A program made the translations under genes and the position numbers. A stretch of 11,234 nt of DNA, taken from CAZRHR01 sp964599915 (GTDB taxonomy: Bacteria > Bacteroidota > Bacteroidia > CAIKAF01). Shown piece after piece: positions 1-7,456 of this stretch (its first letter is position 1; each line of letters opens with the position of its first letter). The stretch spans positions 1 to 11,234 of the forward strand of contig CAZRHR010000079.1 in assembly GCA_964599915.1 (NCBI GenBank). The letters are read 5' to 3'. The notes under the pieces were generated by a model, which had not been told where the DNA came from, searched no databases, and was given only the letters and a program-made list of their open reading frames with translations.

Positions 1-636
1 GGAGAGGAAGCCTATTTTCGTCATTTTGAAACGGCTTATCATACCATCCGGGAGAACAGAAGGAAAATGGAACTTTCTCCTGAGTCCGACTTGGCTTTTG
101 TGCGTAAGCTGATGCACGTTTTACCCCAAAATGTGCATTTGCATTTGGCCAATTCTTTGTCGGTAAGGTATGCAGATTTATTTGCCAATCAAGGATTTAA
201 TAGCGCAGTGTATGCCAATCGCGGCGTTTCCGGTATTGACGGTTGCTTATCTACTGTGGTAGGTCATGCCATAGCAAATCCGAAACAACACCATGTGCTT
301 TTAATTGGAGATCAAGCGCTCACGTATGACAACAACGGATTATGGGTAAATCCCCGACCCACAAACCTCACCATAGTGCTCTTAAACAACCAAGGTGGAC
401 AAATTTTTAATGTAATTCAGGGTCCGAGTACAGTTCAAGGCTATGAAAAAAGCTTTTTAAATTCCGAAAACAGGTCATTTGAATGGATGGCCTCGCGTTA
501 TCAACTGCCCTATCAGCAGATCCATCATCCCGATGAACTCACTGATTCCCTGCTACTACAGGCGCCAGGGCTTATTGAAATCAAGACGGAGCCGGAGGAG
601 GGACGCAAGGATTTTCGTACCTTGCAGGAATGGTAA
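1..636 (+). CDS. menD: 2-succinyl-5-enolpyruvyl-6-hydroxy-3-cyclohexene-1-carboxylate synthase, C-terminal part
   Basis: Partial gene, cut by the left edge. The reading frame is open from base 1, so 211 C-terminal residues of a protein usually about 550 long are visible. MenD is a cytoplasmic, thiamine-diphosphate (ThDP)-dependent enzyme that joins isochorismate and 2-oxoglutarate in menaquinone synthesis. The visible part is the C-terminal ThDP-binding domain. It has the HLANSLSVRYADLF segment, the NRGVSGIDG segment typical of MenD, and a ThDP/Mg motif starting GDQALTYDNNG and closing at LLNNQGG. The closing block reads NNQGGQIF where most MenD proteins have NNGGGGIF. The stop codon overlaps the next gene by 7 bp, which suggests cotranscription. 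The ATG at 67 is internal and not the start. Identity is from motif recognition and is quite secure; activity is inferred. Confidence 0.92.
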   Translation, partial: GEEAYFRHFETAYHTIRENRRKMELSPESDLAFVRKLMHVLPQNVHLHLANSLSVRYADLFANQGFNSAVYANRGVSGIDGCLSTVVGHAIANPKQHHVLLIGDQALTYDNNGLWVNPRPTNLTIVLLNNQGGQIFNVIQGPSTVQGYEKSFLNSENRSFEWMASRYQLPYQQIHHPDELTDSLLLQAPGLIEIKTEPEEGRKDFRTLQEW

Positions 637-1625
637 AAAACATCCTTTTTACACTTCTTTTATGCTTGGTATCCACCTGTGTGTTTTCTGAAAGAGGTTC
701 GACTCAAGTATTTGAAACACGGCAATTAAGGCTGCTAGGGGTTGAAACAGAATTGCCCATAGGCATGGTTTCCAAGCCTTTACCTGCGCAAAAAAACCTC
801 CCGCTGGCCTTTTGGGGCGTGCGTGCCGACACCTCCGAAGGAAAACCACCGATTGGATTACAGGTATTTGGTTTCGATGCACACAGCGAATGGTCTGAAA
901 CAGAAAAAGACACCATGCTTTCCTTCATCTACCGACAGGTATTTGACACCACCCTAAGTGCCCATGCATGGCACACTTTTTCGCCTTGTCCCTTTCTTGC
1001 GCCATGTTTTGTGCACCAAACGGACACCCTGAACATTGATGGAGAGGCCTATCTCGGTCTCATCCTAACCAGCTTCCATGCACCCAAACAATGGGCTTGG
1101 GTTTGGTACACCACGGTGGAAAACATAGATTTCTTGAAAAAATCTGCCGAAAATGCCTTCCAAAAACTCAGCTTTAGGCCTCAACCCATTACAGATGCCA
1201 AGCAAAGACTCACCTATGCCCTTCCCCCCAATTGGGTAGCCATACCGGGGAAAGATGGTACATTCCGGCTTGTACCACGCACCCAACTTCACCAAAATGT
1301 ACTCAGTGAAAAAATGGGCTATCACACGGTAGAAGGTTATATTTTTTCAACCGACAGTATCATGTTCAAAGACATGAGACAATCGTTGGTCAATCAGGGA
1401 TTTACCATTGCCAAAGACTTTACGTGGGATAGGTTTTCAGGATTTGAAATTCATATTGGCCAGCCGGAAGATCCAGGCACCCATGGATTGTATCTTTTTT
1501 GGCCTCCATCCGGGCGCATGACTTGGGCTTTTGGGTTTTATTATGTGAGCACCACGCCATTGGAAACGGAAAAAGTGGCCTCCTTCTTTGAATGGTTGGA
1601 CACGGTCCGATTCATGGAAGATTAA
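630..1625 (+). CDS. Secreted protein of unknown function, possible two-repeat architecture
   Basis: A 331-residue protein I do not recognise. The N-terminus is a clear Sec signal peptide: a Lys at residue 3, a hydrophobic stretch ILFTLLLCLVSTCVF, then probable cleavage near FSE. There is no lipobox, so a periplasmic or exported soluble protein is expected. The mature part appears to contain two related halves of about 140 residues. The first opens with ELPIGMV (about residue 40) and closes with AFQKLSFRP (about 176-184); the second opens with ALPPNWVAIP (about 197) and closes with FFEWLDTVRF (about 319-328). Both are rich in aromatic residues. An LPxxW opening with an SF/VRF closing strand resembles PsbP/Mog1-like folds, but this is an inference only. 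The start ATG lies inside the last codons of menD, implying translational coupling. A role in menaquinone metabolism is not implied by the sequence. Confidence 0.8.
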   Translation: MVKNILFTLLLCLVSTCVFSERGSTQVFETRQLRLLGVETELPIGMVSKPLPAQKNLPLAFWGVRADTSEGKPPIGLQVFGFDAHSEWSETEKDTMLSFIYRQVFDTTLSAHAWHTFSPCPFLAPCFVHQTDTLNIDGEAYLGLILTSFHAPKQWAWVWYTTVENIDFLKKSAENAFQKLSFRPQPITDAKQRLTYALPPNWVAIPGKDGTFRLVPRTQLHQNVLSEKMGYHTVEGYIFSTDSIMFKDMRQSLVNQGFTIAKDFTWDRFSGFEIHIGQPEDPGTHGLYLFWPPSGRMTWAFGFYYVSTTPLETEKVASFFEWLDTVRFMED

Positions 1626-1672
1626 AGCGTAGTTTTTCCCGAAAAAGAATCAACGGCCACAGTTGAATGCCT

Positions 1673-1680
1673 TAACTTTG
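1673..1680 (+). promoter_or_regulatory. Candidate -7 promoter element of guaD
   Basis: TAACTTTG matches the Bacteroidota -7 consensus TAnnTTTG and ends four bases before the guaD ATG at 1685. With the usual spacing, transcription would begin at or within a base of the start codon. No TTG is found 17-23 nt upstream (the only nearby one, 1663-1665, is 7 nt away), so the -33 element is missing or diverged. The very similar arrangement before aspS supports it. Confidence 0.5.
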
Positions 1681-1684
1681 CCAC

Positions 1685-2155
1685 ATGAATCATGCGGAAT
1701 TTATGCGGGAAGCCATCCGGCTTTCACAGGAAAATATGCGGGCCGGGAAAGGTGGCCCTTTTGGTTGTGTTATTGTAAAAGATGGAGAAATCGTGGGACG
1801 AGGTTGGAACCAAGTCACATCCAGCCATGACCCTACCGCACATGCAGAAGTAACGGCCATCCGAGATGCCTGCAAAAACCTTGGGAGCTTCCAATTAGAT
1901 GGCTGTATTGTGTACACCAGCTGCGAGCCTTGTCCCATGTGTATGGGTGCACTTTATTGGGCAAGACCTGACAAAGTCTATTTCGGAAACACAAAAAAAG
2001 ATGCTGCCGATATTGGTTTCGATGATTCTTTCATTTATGAGGAGCTGGCCTTACCCATGCCGGAAAGAAAATTGGTGATGCAGCCTTTGCTGCGGGAAGA
2101 AGCCCTTGCAGCGTTCCGTGAATGGGCGGAAAAACAAGATAAAATCGAATATTAA
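1685..2155 (+). CDS. guaD: Guanine deaminase, cytidine-deaminase-fold (GuaD type)
   Basis: A 156-residue zinc enzyme that hydrolyses guanine to xanthine and ammonia in cytoplasmic purine salvage or catabolism. It has the length of Bacillus subtilis GuaD and, as far as I can recall that sequence, aligns with it along its whole length. The zinc site is H53 in TAHAE (catalytic E55) plus C83 and C86 in SCEPCPMC. GGPFG at 23-27, GFDDSFIY at 111-118 (including D114) and the C-terminal Tyr156 are further GuaD hallmarks, distinguishing it from the tRNA adenosine deaminase TadA. The start is set by the match to GuaD's N-terminus (MNH) and the -7 box four bases upstream. It is separated from the preceding gene by 59 bp and converges with the ligase gene downstream, so it is probably transcribed alone. 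Confidence 0.9.
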   Translation: MNHAEFMREAIRLSQENMRAGKGGPFGCVIVKDGEIVGRGWNQVTSSHDPTAHAEVTAIRDACKNLGSFQLDGCIVYTSCEPCPMCMGALYWARPDKVYFGNTKKDAADIGFDDSFIYEELALPMPERKLVMQPLLREEALAAFREWAEKQDKIEY

Positions 2156-2170
2156 AAAAGCTTGTTCCAG

Positions 2171-2187
2171 AAAAGGCAATCCCTTTT
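2171..2187. terminator. Short hairpin between convergent guaD and DNA ligase genes
   Basis: AAAAGG (2171-2176) and CCTTTT (2182-2187) form a 6-bp stem with a 5-base loop in the 38-bp gap between two convergent stop codons. Because the arms are A- and T-rich, the hairpin reads similarly on both strands and ends in Ts either way, so it could act as a weak bidirectional terminator. The stem is short, hence moderate confidence. Confidence 0.4.
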
Positions 2188-2193
2188 TCCTAT

Positions 2194-3786
2194 TCAATGT
2201 TGAATCAACTGCCACAAATCCTCGATTTGGTTGGCCTCTTCTACCCTTTTATCCTTTCGCCACCTTAAAATTCGAGGAAAGCGAACCGCCACACCGGATT
2301 TATGCCGCTTACTTGGCTGTACTTGCTCAAATCCTAATTCAAACACTAAGCCCGGGGAAACTTGCCGCACCGGTCCAAAACGCTCTATCGTATGGGCCTT
2401 TACCCAAGCATCTACTTCGCGAATTTCGGCATCGGTAAGTCCGGAATACGCTTTGGCAAAAGGAACCAATTGGTCGCCCTGCCAAATGGCAAAAGTATAA
2501 TCGGTGTATAAATTGGCTCGGCGACCATGCCCTGCCTGCGCATATAAAAGGACGGCATCAATATGCAATGGGGCGCGCTTCCACTTCCACCATATTCCCC
2601 GCTTACGGCCAGAGGCATACTCCGCATTTGCGCACTTAAGCATCAATCCTTCAGCACCTTCTAAAATCGCTTGCTGTCGTAATGTATCTGCCGCCTCAAG
2701 GCTGGAACATGCATACACATCTGATAACCGAACCATGGCATGGGGCGCCGCGAACAATTTTTCCAATTGTTTTCTGCGCTGTGAAAAGGGCCAGCTTCGT
2801 ACATCTTTACCTTCCCATTCCAGTAAATCATAGGCGATAAACCTAATCGGATGGGAGGACTGCCATTTTTTGGAAGGCGCCTTTCGGCCAAGTCGATGCT
2901 GCAAAGTATGGAAGGGGGCAATTCTGTCTTCATCCAGATGCCAAGCCACAATTTCGCCATCAACCACCGTCCCATCCGGCCAACGCCACTCTTCCGGTGT
3001 TAATTCAGGAAAAACCTCGTTCAAAGGTTCTTCTCCCCTACTCCACACATAGGATTTCCCTTCTCGATATATGATTTGCCCACGAATCCCGTCCCATTTC
3101 CATTCCACAGCCCAAGTTTGGTTTTCGGAAAATTCAGGGGGATTGGATTCCTCTAAAGGATGCGCCAAACAAAAAGGGTAAGGCACCGAGGCGCGGGATC
3201 CTTCTGCTCCCAACAAGGCTTCCTGCCATGCTACATCTTCCGGATGCCAATCTCCCATTAAACGATGGGCTAAAACTTCAGGAGGAAGTTGAAAGGCCTG
3301 TCCCAAAGCTCGAACCACCAAGGACTGCGCTACTCCTACGCGAAATCCGCCGTTGATTAGTTTATTAAAAACCAAACGTTGGAGCACGTTCATCTGCCGC
3401 CAATATCCGGTGATGAGGTCCTTTTGCGCTTCCGGACTAAGCTTCGGCAACTGCGCTAAACTTCGCATGACCTCATGCAATGGCATGGAAAACAGCTCAG
3501 AAACATCAGATTGGGGCACCACCAAGGCAATGGTTTCGGACAAATCCCCCACTTTATGATAGGTGGCTTCAAACAACCAAAGGGGTAAACCGGCCATTTC
3601 TGCTGCCCAATCCTTTAACATGGATACCCGAATAGGGCGTTTTCGTTTTTTCCCGGACAACAAAGCCAGCGACCAATATACATCCAATGGGGACGCCTGT
3701 TGGAAATAAGCCGTCATAACCGCCAGCTTTTCCTGTGTTTTGCTGGTTTCGTCTAACGCTTTATAAAGTAAGGCAAATTCGTTCAT
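2194..3786 (-). CDS. ATP-dependent DNA ligase, ligase-associated DNA-repair family
   Basis: A 530-residue single-chain ATP-dependent ligase that seals DNA nicks through an enzyme-AMP intermediate. The N-terminal DNA-binding domain (about 1-200) carries the family signature LINGGFRVGV at 143-152. The nucleotidyltransferase core has motif I KWDGIR at 230-235 (adenylated K230), motif III DGEIV at 276-280, motif IV EGLMLK at 379-384 and motif V WWKWKR at 399-404. The C-terminal OB-fold part ends with AVRFPRILRWRKDK (500-513). All ligase motifs are intact. There are no primase or nuclease domains, so it is not a LigD fusion, and no Ku gene is nearby. It resembles the bacterial ligase group found with an MBL exonuclease, a DEXH helicase and PdeM. 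The start overlaps the exonuclease stop by 4 bp (ATGA). It is the last gene of the minus-strand operon. The role in repair is inferred from family and context. Confidence 0.92.
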   Translation of the reverse strand: MNEFALLYKALDETSKTQEKLAVMTAYFQQASPLDVYWSLALLSGKKRKRPIRVSMLKDWAAEMAGLPLWLFEATYHKVGDLSETIALVVPQSDVSELFSMPLHEVMRSLAQLPKLSPEAQKDLITGYWRQMNVLQRLVFNKLINGGFRVGVAQSLVVRALGQAFQLPPEVLAHRLMGDWHPEDVAWQEALLGAEGSRASVPYPFCLAHPLEESNPPEFSENQTWAVEWKWDGIRGQIIYREGKSYVWSRGEEPLNEVFPELTPEEWRWPDGTVVDGEIVAWHLDEDRIAPFHTLQHRLGRKAPSKKWQSSHPIRFIAYDLLEWEGKDVRSWPFSQRRKQLEKLFAAPHAMVRLSDVYACSSLEAADTLRQQAILEGAEGLMLKCANAEYASGRKRGIWWKWKRAPLHIDAVLLYAQAGHGRRANLYTDYTFAIWQGDQLVPFAKAYSGLTDAEIREVDAWVKAHTIERFGPVRQVSPGLVFELGFEQVQPSKRHKSGVAVRFPRILRWRKDKRVEEANQIEDLWQLIQH

Positions 3787-4811
3787 GACACCGTTTCTTC
3801 GGACATTTCACCGGCTGCACTATCGCCTGAAAACGGAGTAGTCAACACAGATGCATCGAGCCCTAATTCACTGTACCATTGGGCACATTCTTCCGTGTAT
3901 CCATGGGTGAAATAAACCTTTTCAGCACCGGTGGCCTTTACTGCCGTTTGCAATTCATTCCAGTCTGCATGGTCGGACAACACAAAACCCCGATCAGCAG
4001 AAGTGCGGCGGCGAATGCCGCGAATATGCATCCAGCCGGACACGTAAGCTGTTTCTAAAGGTTGGAATCTTTTAAGCCAGGTACTGTCCATCACCGCAGG
4101 GGGCGCCACCACCATGGCACCGGCTGGCAGTTTTTTGGGTAAATCAGCAGTGGAAACCACAGGACGAACGGGAAATCCGTCCGCCAAGAGTGCTTCCTGC
4201 ACATGAAAGATAGAAGGATGCACCCAAAGCGGCCCATCTTCTTGTTGTAAATGATGAATTAAACGCTGCGCTTTCCCCAAAGAATAAGCGAAAAGCACAC
4301 TGTTTTTCCCCGCATTCCGATTGGTATTCCACCACTGGATGATGTCCTCAAACACAAGATTTTGGGGTGGAAACTGAAATGCGGGAAGGCCAAACGTACA
4401 TTCTGAAATAAAATGGGAACAAGCCACGGGCTCAAAAGCGGGGGTAAGCCCATCGGCCTTTACTTTATAATCACCGGAAACGACCCAAGTTTGCCCCTTT
4501 CCTTCGATGCGAATTTGGGCTGAGCCGGGAATGTGACCCGCGGGAAAAAAGGTAATCCGAACACCCCGATGCTGGATAGGCACACCGTAAGTAATGGTCT
4601 GCAACTGGATATCAGCACCTAAACGCAACTTTAAAACGGAAGCACTATGCTCATGCGCAAGATAATGCACACTTCCTCTTCGGGCATGGTCGGCATGGGC
4701 ATGGGTAATGAGTGCTTGTTTCACCGGCCGCCATGGATCAATGTAAAAGTCTGCTTCCGGACAATAAAGGCCGGATGAAGTGAGCACTAGTAAGTCATCT
4801 GGGGTGTACAT
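3783..4811 (-). CDS. Ligase-associated DNA damage response exonuclease, metallo-beta-lactamase fold
   Basis: A 342-residue MBL/beta-CASP-like protein, related to the SNM1/CPSF73 nucleases. Metal-binding elements in order are HAHADH at 37-42, GHIPGSAQ at 92-99, SGDYK at 112-116 (acidic ligand D114), SDHADW at 279-284 (H281) and THG at 302-304. The ECTFG segment (137-141) and the N-terminal GLYCPEADFYIDPWRP block are typical of the exonuclease that sits beside this type of ATP-dependent ligase. It is expected to trim DNA ends before ligation, but the biochemical direction and substrate are not shown here. The start overlaps the plsC end by 25 bp and is preceded by a purine-rich GAGGAAGG; the stop overlaps the ligase start by 4 bp. 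The start is supported because the family-conserved N-terminal block begins a few residues after it. Confidence 0.9.
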   Translation of the reverse strand: MYTPDDLLVLTSSGLYCPEADFYIDPWRPVKQALITHAHADHARRGSVHYLAHEHSASVLKLRLGADIQLQTITYGVPIQHRGVRITFFPAGHIPGSAQIRIEGKGQTWVVSGDYKVKADGLTPAFEPVACSHFISECTFGLPAFQFPPQNLVFEDIIQWWNTNRNAGKNSVLFAYSLGKAQRLIHHLQQEDGPLWVHPSIFHVQEALLADGFPVRPVVSTADLPKKLPAGAMVVAPPAVMDSTWLKRFQPLETAYVSGWMHIRGIRRRTSADRGFVLSDHADWNELQTAVKATGAEKVYFTHGYTEECAQWYSELGLDASVLTTPFSGDSAAGEMSEETVS

Positions 4812-5548
4812 CCTTCCTCAATAAGAACTTGGTGCATTTGGTCATGAACTTTTTTGGCCAACGCCCGGGTATCTCCATGGGTATCTTCAGGATAAACGGG
4901 TGGTAAAATCACCACTTTTACTTTTCCCGGTCCGCCTTGGCTTCCCCAATGAAACAAGTCCTTCTGGTGAGGCAGGCGCTCTAAATTGTTACAATACACC
5001 ACAGGAATCACAGGCCGGTTGGCTTTTTCAGCCAGTCGAAATGCTCCTTCTTTAAAAGGTAACAAGGTTCCGGCCTTTGGGTTTTGGGTGCCTTCTGGAA
5101 AAAGGACCAAATGGACACCGGACTTTAGGTCCTGATAAGCGCGCACAAAGGCCCGGGAACTTTGGTGAGGGTCATGCCGGTCGAAAGGAATATGCGTGTT
5201 TTTAAAAAGAATACCGAATAAAGGCAGGCGAGCAAGGCTGCCTTTGGCCATAAAATGAAAATAGCCGGGCATCCAACCATAGGCCAGAATGATATCAAGA
5301 AAATTTGTGTGGTTCGGGGTGAAAATATGGCCTTGGCCGGGTGGAATGTTTTCTCGACCCACCACATCTACTTTTAAACCCATGGACCAAGTGAGCCATT
5401 GGGCCCAAATGCGTTGCAATTTGAGGGCATGGGGAAAATGTCTCTTATCTCTAAAGAAATAAGCGAAAAAGGGATAAAAGACCACAAGGGTCAACAGAAA
5501 GTTAAAAAGGAAGAGCCCCTGCCAAATCAGTGACCCTAGCTTTTTCAT
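4787..5548 (-). CDS. plsC: 1-acyl-sn-glycerol-3-phosphate acyltransferase
   Basis: A 253-residue membrane-associated acyltransferase that converts lysophosphatidic acid to phosphatidic acid in phospholipid synthesis. An N-terminal hydrophobic segment (about residues 7-32) anchors it to the inner membrane. The catalytic HX4D motif is in NHTNFLD (H80, D85). Acyltransferase block II is near FKNTHIPFDR (115-124), block III is FPEGT (150-154), and block IV is around RPVIPVVY (178-185). Length and motif order are normal for PlsC. The start overlaps the aspS stop by 4 bp (ATGA), pointing to translational coupling, and the end overlaps the exonuclease by 25 bp. Acyl donor and exact acceptor cannot be read from the sequence, so another PlsC-family lysophospholipid acyltransferase is possible. 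Confidence 0.88.
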   Translation of the reverse strand: MKKLGSLIWQGLFLFNFLLTLVVFYPFFAYFFRDKRHFPHALKLQRIWAQWLTWSMGLKVDVVGRENIPPGQGHIFTPNHTNFLDIILAYGWMPGYFHFMAKGSLARLPLFGILFKNTHIPFDRHDPHQSSRAFVRAYQDLKSGVHLVLFPEGTQNPKAGTLLPFKEGAFRLAEKANRPVIPVVYCNNLERLPHQKDLFHWGSQGGPGKVKVVILPPVYPEDTHGDTRALAKKVHDQMHQVLIEEGCTPQMTY

Positions 5549-7290
5549 GCCTTGGGTTGAATATGCAGTTCATTCCATTGAGCGGCATCCACTACATCCG
5601 GCGCATCAATCATGGTATCACGTCCGGCATTATTTTTCGGGAAAGCAATGAAATCGCGAATGGTATCTTGCCCACCGAACAAAGCGCAAAGTCGGTCAAA
5701 GCCAAAGGCTATGCCCCCATGGGGTGGCGCACCATATCTGAAGGCATTCAACAAAAATCCAAATCTTGCCTCGGCTTCTTCTTCTGAAAAATTCAGCAAT
5801 TTGAACATGGCCGACTGTAATGCACGGTCGTGAATCCGAATGCTTCCTCCAGCAATTTCGCTGCCATTCAACACCAAATCATAGGCATTGGCTCTTGCTG
5901 CACCAGGATTGGCTTCAAATTTGGCCACATCGCGATCGTAAGGCGCCGTAAACGGATGGTGCATGGCAAACCACCGTCCCGCGTTTTCGTCGAACTCCAG
6001 CAAAGGAAAATCCAAAACCCAAAGGGGTTTAAATACTTTGGGATCGCGTAAGCCCAAGCGGTTACCCATCTCCAGTCGGAGCTCCCCCATCTGCTTTCTG
6101 GTTTTTTCCAAACCACCGGACAGTAGGAGCAAGGCGTCGCCCATTTTTGCATCGGCCTTTTCTAACCAGCTCCGAAGGACATCTTCTGAATAATATTTAT
6201 CAATAGAGGATTTAACGGAACCGTCTTCGTTCCATTTTACATAGGCCAATCCTTTGGCGCCGATTTGCGGTCTTTTCACCCAGTCGGTGAGTTCATCCGT
6301 TTGTTTTCGGGTAAAAGCTGCGCCGCCCGGCACTGCGATGGCCAACACCACTTCTGCTTGGTCGAAAACAGGGAAATCATACCCACGGGTTTGGTTGGTA
6401 AGCTCCACGAAGGGCATGCCAAAGCGAATGTCCGGCTTGTCCGAACCATACGTGGCCAGTGCCTCGTCATATTGCATCCGGGGAAATGGGCCGGGATCGG
6501 TACCTAAAATGCTACGAAACAAATGGCGGGTGAGTCCTTCGAACATGGAGAGAATGTCTTCTCGCTCCACAAAAGCCATTTCACAATCTATTTGCGTGAA
6601 TTCCGGCTGGCGGTCGGCACGTAAATCTTCATCTCTGAAGCAACGAACAATCTGAAAATAGCGATCGAATCCAGCCACCATAAGCAATTGCTTAAAGGTT
6701 TGAGGACTTTGGGGAAGGGCGTAAAAATGCGAAGGATGCAAACGGGAGGGCACAATAAAGTCCCGGGCTCCTTCCGGCGTAGACTTAATTAAAAATGGGG
6801 TTTCTACCTCTAAAAAATGTTGTTCAGAAAGGTACTTTCTGGTTTCAAGGGCCATTTGGTGCCTCAACTCCAGGTTTTTGCGTACAGCGGTTCTGCGTAA
6901 ATCGAGGTACCGATACTTCATGCGCAACTCATCGCCCCCATCGGTTTGGTCCTCAATGGTAAAGGGCGGCGTTTCAGAGGCATTTAACACAGTGAGTTTA
7001 GACACCTGAATTTCAATGTCCCCTGTGGGTAATTGGGCATTTCTTTTTTCCCGCAAACAGACTTTTCCTTCGGCTTGGACCACAAACTCACGTCCAAGGC
7101 TTCTGGCCTGACTCAACAAATCCGGATTTACGGTATCGTTAAAGGCCAATTGCGTGATGCCATAGCGGTCACGTAAATCGATAAACGTCATCCCACCCAA
7201 ATCGCGGGTGCGCTGAATCCAACCAGCCAGGGTAACTTGCTGGCCATCGTGCTGGGCGTTGAGTTCGCCACAAGTATGCGTACGGTACAT
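5545..7290 (-). CDS. aspS: Aspartyl-tRNA synthetase, bacterial type
   Basis: A 581-residue class II synthetase charging tRNA-Asp with aspartate in the cytoplasm. The N-terminal anticodon-binding OB fold (about 1-110) contains GWIQRTRDLGGMTF. Motif 1 is near FLEVETPFL (159-167), QSPQ is at 195-198, motif 2 runs from FRDEDLR (218-224) to FTQID, a bacterial GAD insertion domain spans about 285-410, and motif 3 is GGIAFGFDRL (525-534). Leu31 aligns with E. coli Leu30, the residue associated with discriminating enzymes, where non-discriminating ones often have His, so strict tRNA-Asp use is likely (inference). The start MYRTHTCGEL matches the usual N-terminus; the frame extends to an ATG at 7359, but those 23 extra residues have no family support and cover the -7 box. 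First gene of the aspS-plsC-exonuclease-ligase cluster. Confidence 0.95.
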   Translation of the reverse strand: MYRTHTCGELNAQHDGQQVTLAGWIQRTRDLGGMTFIDLRDRYGITQLAFNDTVNPDLLSQARSLGREFVVQAEGKVCLREKRNAQLPTGDIEIQVSKLTVLNASETPPFTIEDQTDGGDELRMKYRYLDLRRTAVRKNLELRHQMALETRKYLSEQHFLEVETPFLIKSTPEGARDFIVPSRLHPSHFYALPQSPQTFKQLLMVAGFDRYFQIVRCFRDEDLRADRQPEFTQIDCEMAFVEREDILSMFEGLTRHLFRSILGTDPGPFPRMQYDEALATYGSDKPDIRFGMPFVELTNQTRGYDFPVFDQAEVVLAIAVPGGAAFTRKQTDELTDWVKRPQIGAKGLAYVKWNEDGSVKSSIDKYYSEDVLRSWLEKADAKMGDALLLLSGGLEKTRKQMGELRLEMGNRLGLRDPKVFKPLWVLDFPLLEFDENAGRWFAMHHPFTAPYDRDVAKFEANPGAARANAYDLVLNGSEIAGGSIRIHDRALQSAMFKLLNFSEEEAEARFGFLLNAFRYGAPPHGGIAFGFDRLCALFGGQDTIRDFIAFPKNNAGRDTMIDAPDVVDAAQWNELHIQPKA

Positions 7291-7294
7291 GGTG

Positions 7295-7302
7295 CAAAGG
7301 TA
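7295..7302 (-). promoter_or_regulatory. Candidate -7 promoter element of the aspS operon
   Basis: Read on the minus strand, TACCTTTG fits TAnnTTTG and lies four bases before the aspS ATG (7290). Transcription should start at or next to the A of the start codon, giving a leaderless mRNA. A possible -33 TTG at 7327-7329 is 24 nt upstream, slightly longer than usual. This would drive aspS and, by readthrough, plsC, the exonuclease and the ligase. Confidence 0.55.
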
Positions 7303-7406
7303 AAGAAAGGTGGCCCATGAGTTCCACAAGCTCGAAAATTTTCCGGAAACCGTTTTCAAACTTGGACAAACGTGGCTCCAGCTGGGTCTTTTACGCTGTT
7401 TGACAA

Positions 7407-7438
7407 AAGGGAAAGATGGTTTCCCCCATCTTTTCCTT
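7407..7438 (-). terminator. Intrinsic terminator of the lipoprotein gene
   Basis: A 13-bp stem with one G-U pair (arms 7407-7419 and 7426-7438) and a 6-base loop. On the minus strand it begins 18 bases after the lipoprotein stop codon and runs into CCTTTTGT, a short T tract. It separates this gene from the aspS operon downstream on the same strand. On the plus strand CTTTTTAC follows a few bases after the stem, but no plus-strand gene needs it. Confidence 0.6.
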
Positions 7439-7456
7439 GCCTTTTTACATCAGGTC

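Noticed and set aside
1633..1646. TTTTTC-CC-GAAAAA palindrome between the secreted-protein gene and guaD
   Set aside because: A 2-base loop cannot form a stable hairpin and no T tract follows on the plus strand, so it is not called a terminator; it may be chance in a homopolymer-rich stretch.
2106..2438. Plus-strand ORF of 110 codons spanning the guaD end and the ligase end
   Set aside because: It overlaps two well-supported genes in other frames and has no recognisable features.
5612..6655. Several plus-strand ORFs of 70-133 codons opposite aspS
   Set aside because: They lie wholly antisense to intact aspS motifs, show no domain, and are explained by its codon composition.
7291..7359. Longer aspS starting at 7359 (23 extra N-terminal residues)
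   Set aside because: The family N-terminus begins at MYRTHTCGEL (7290), the extra residues show no AspRS similarity, and they overlap the -7 box.
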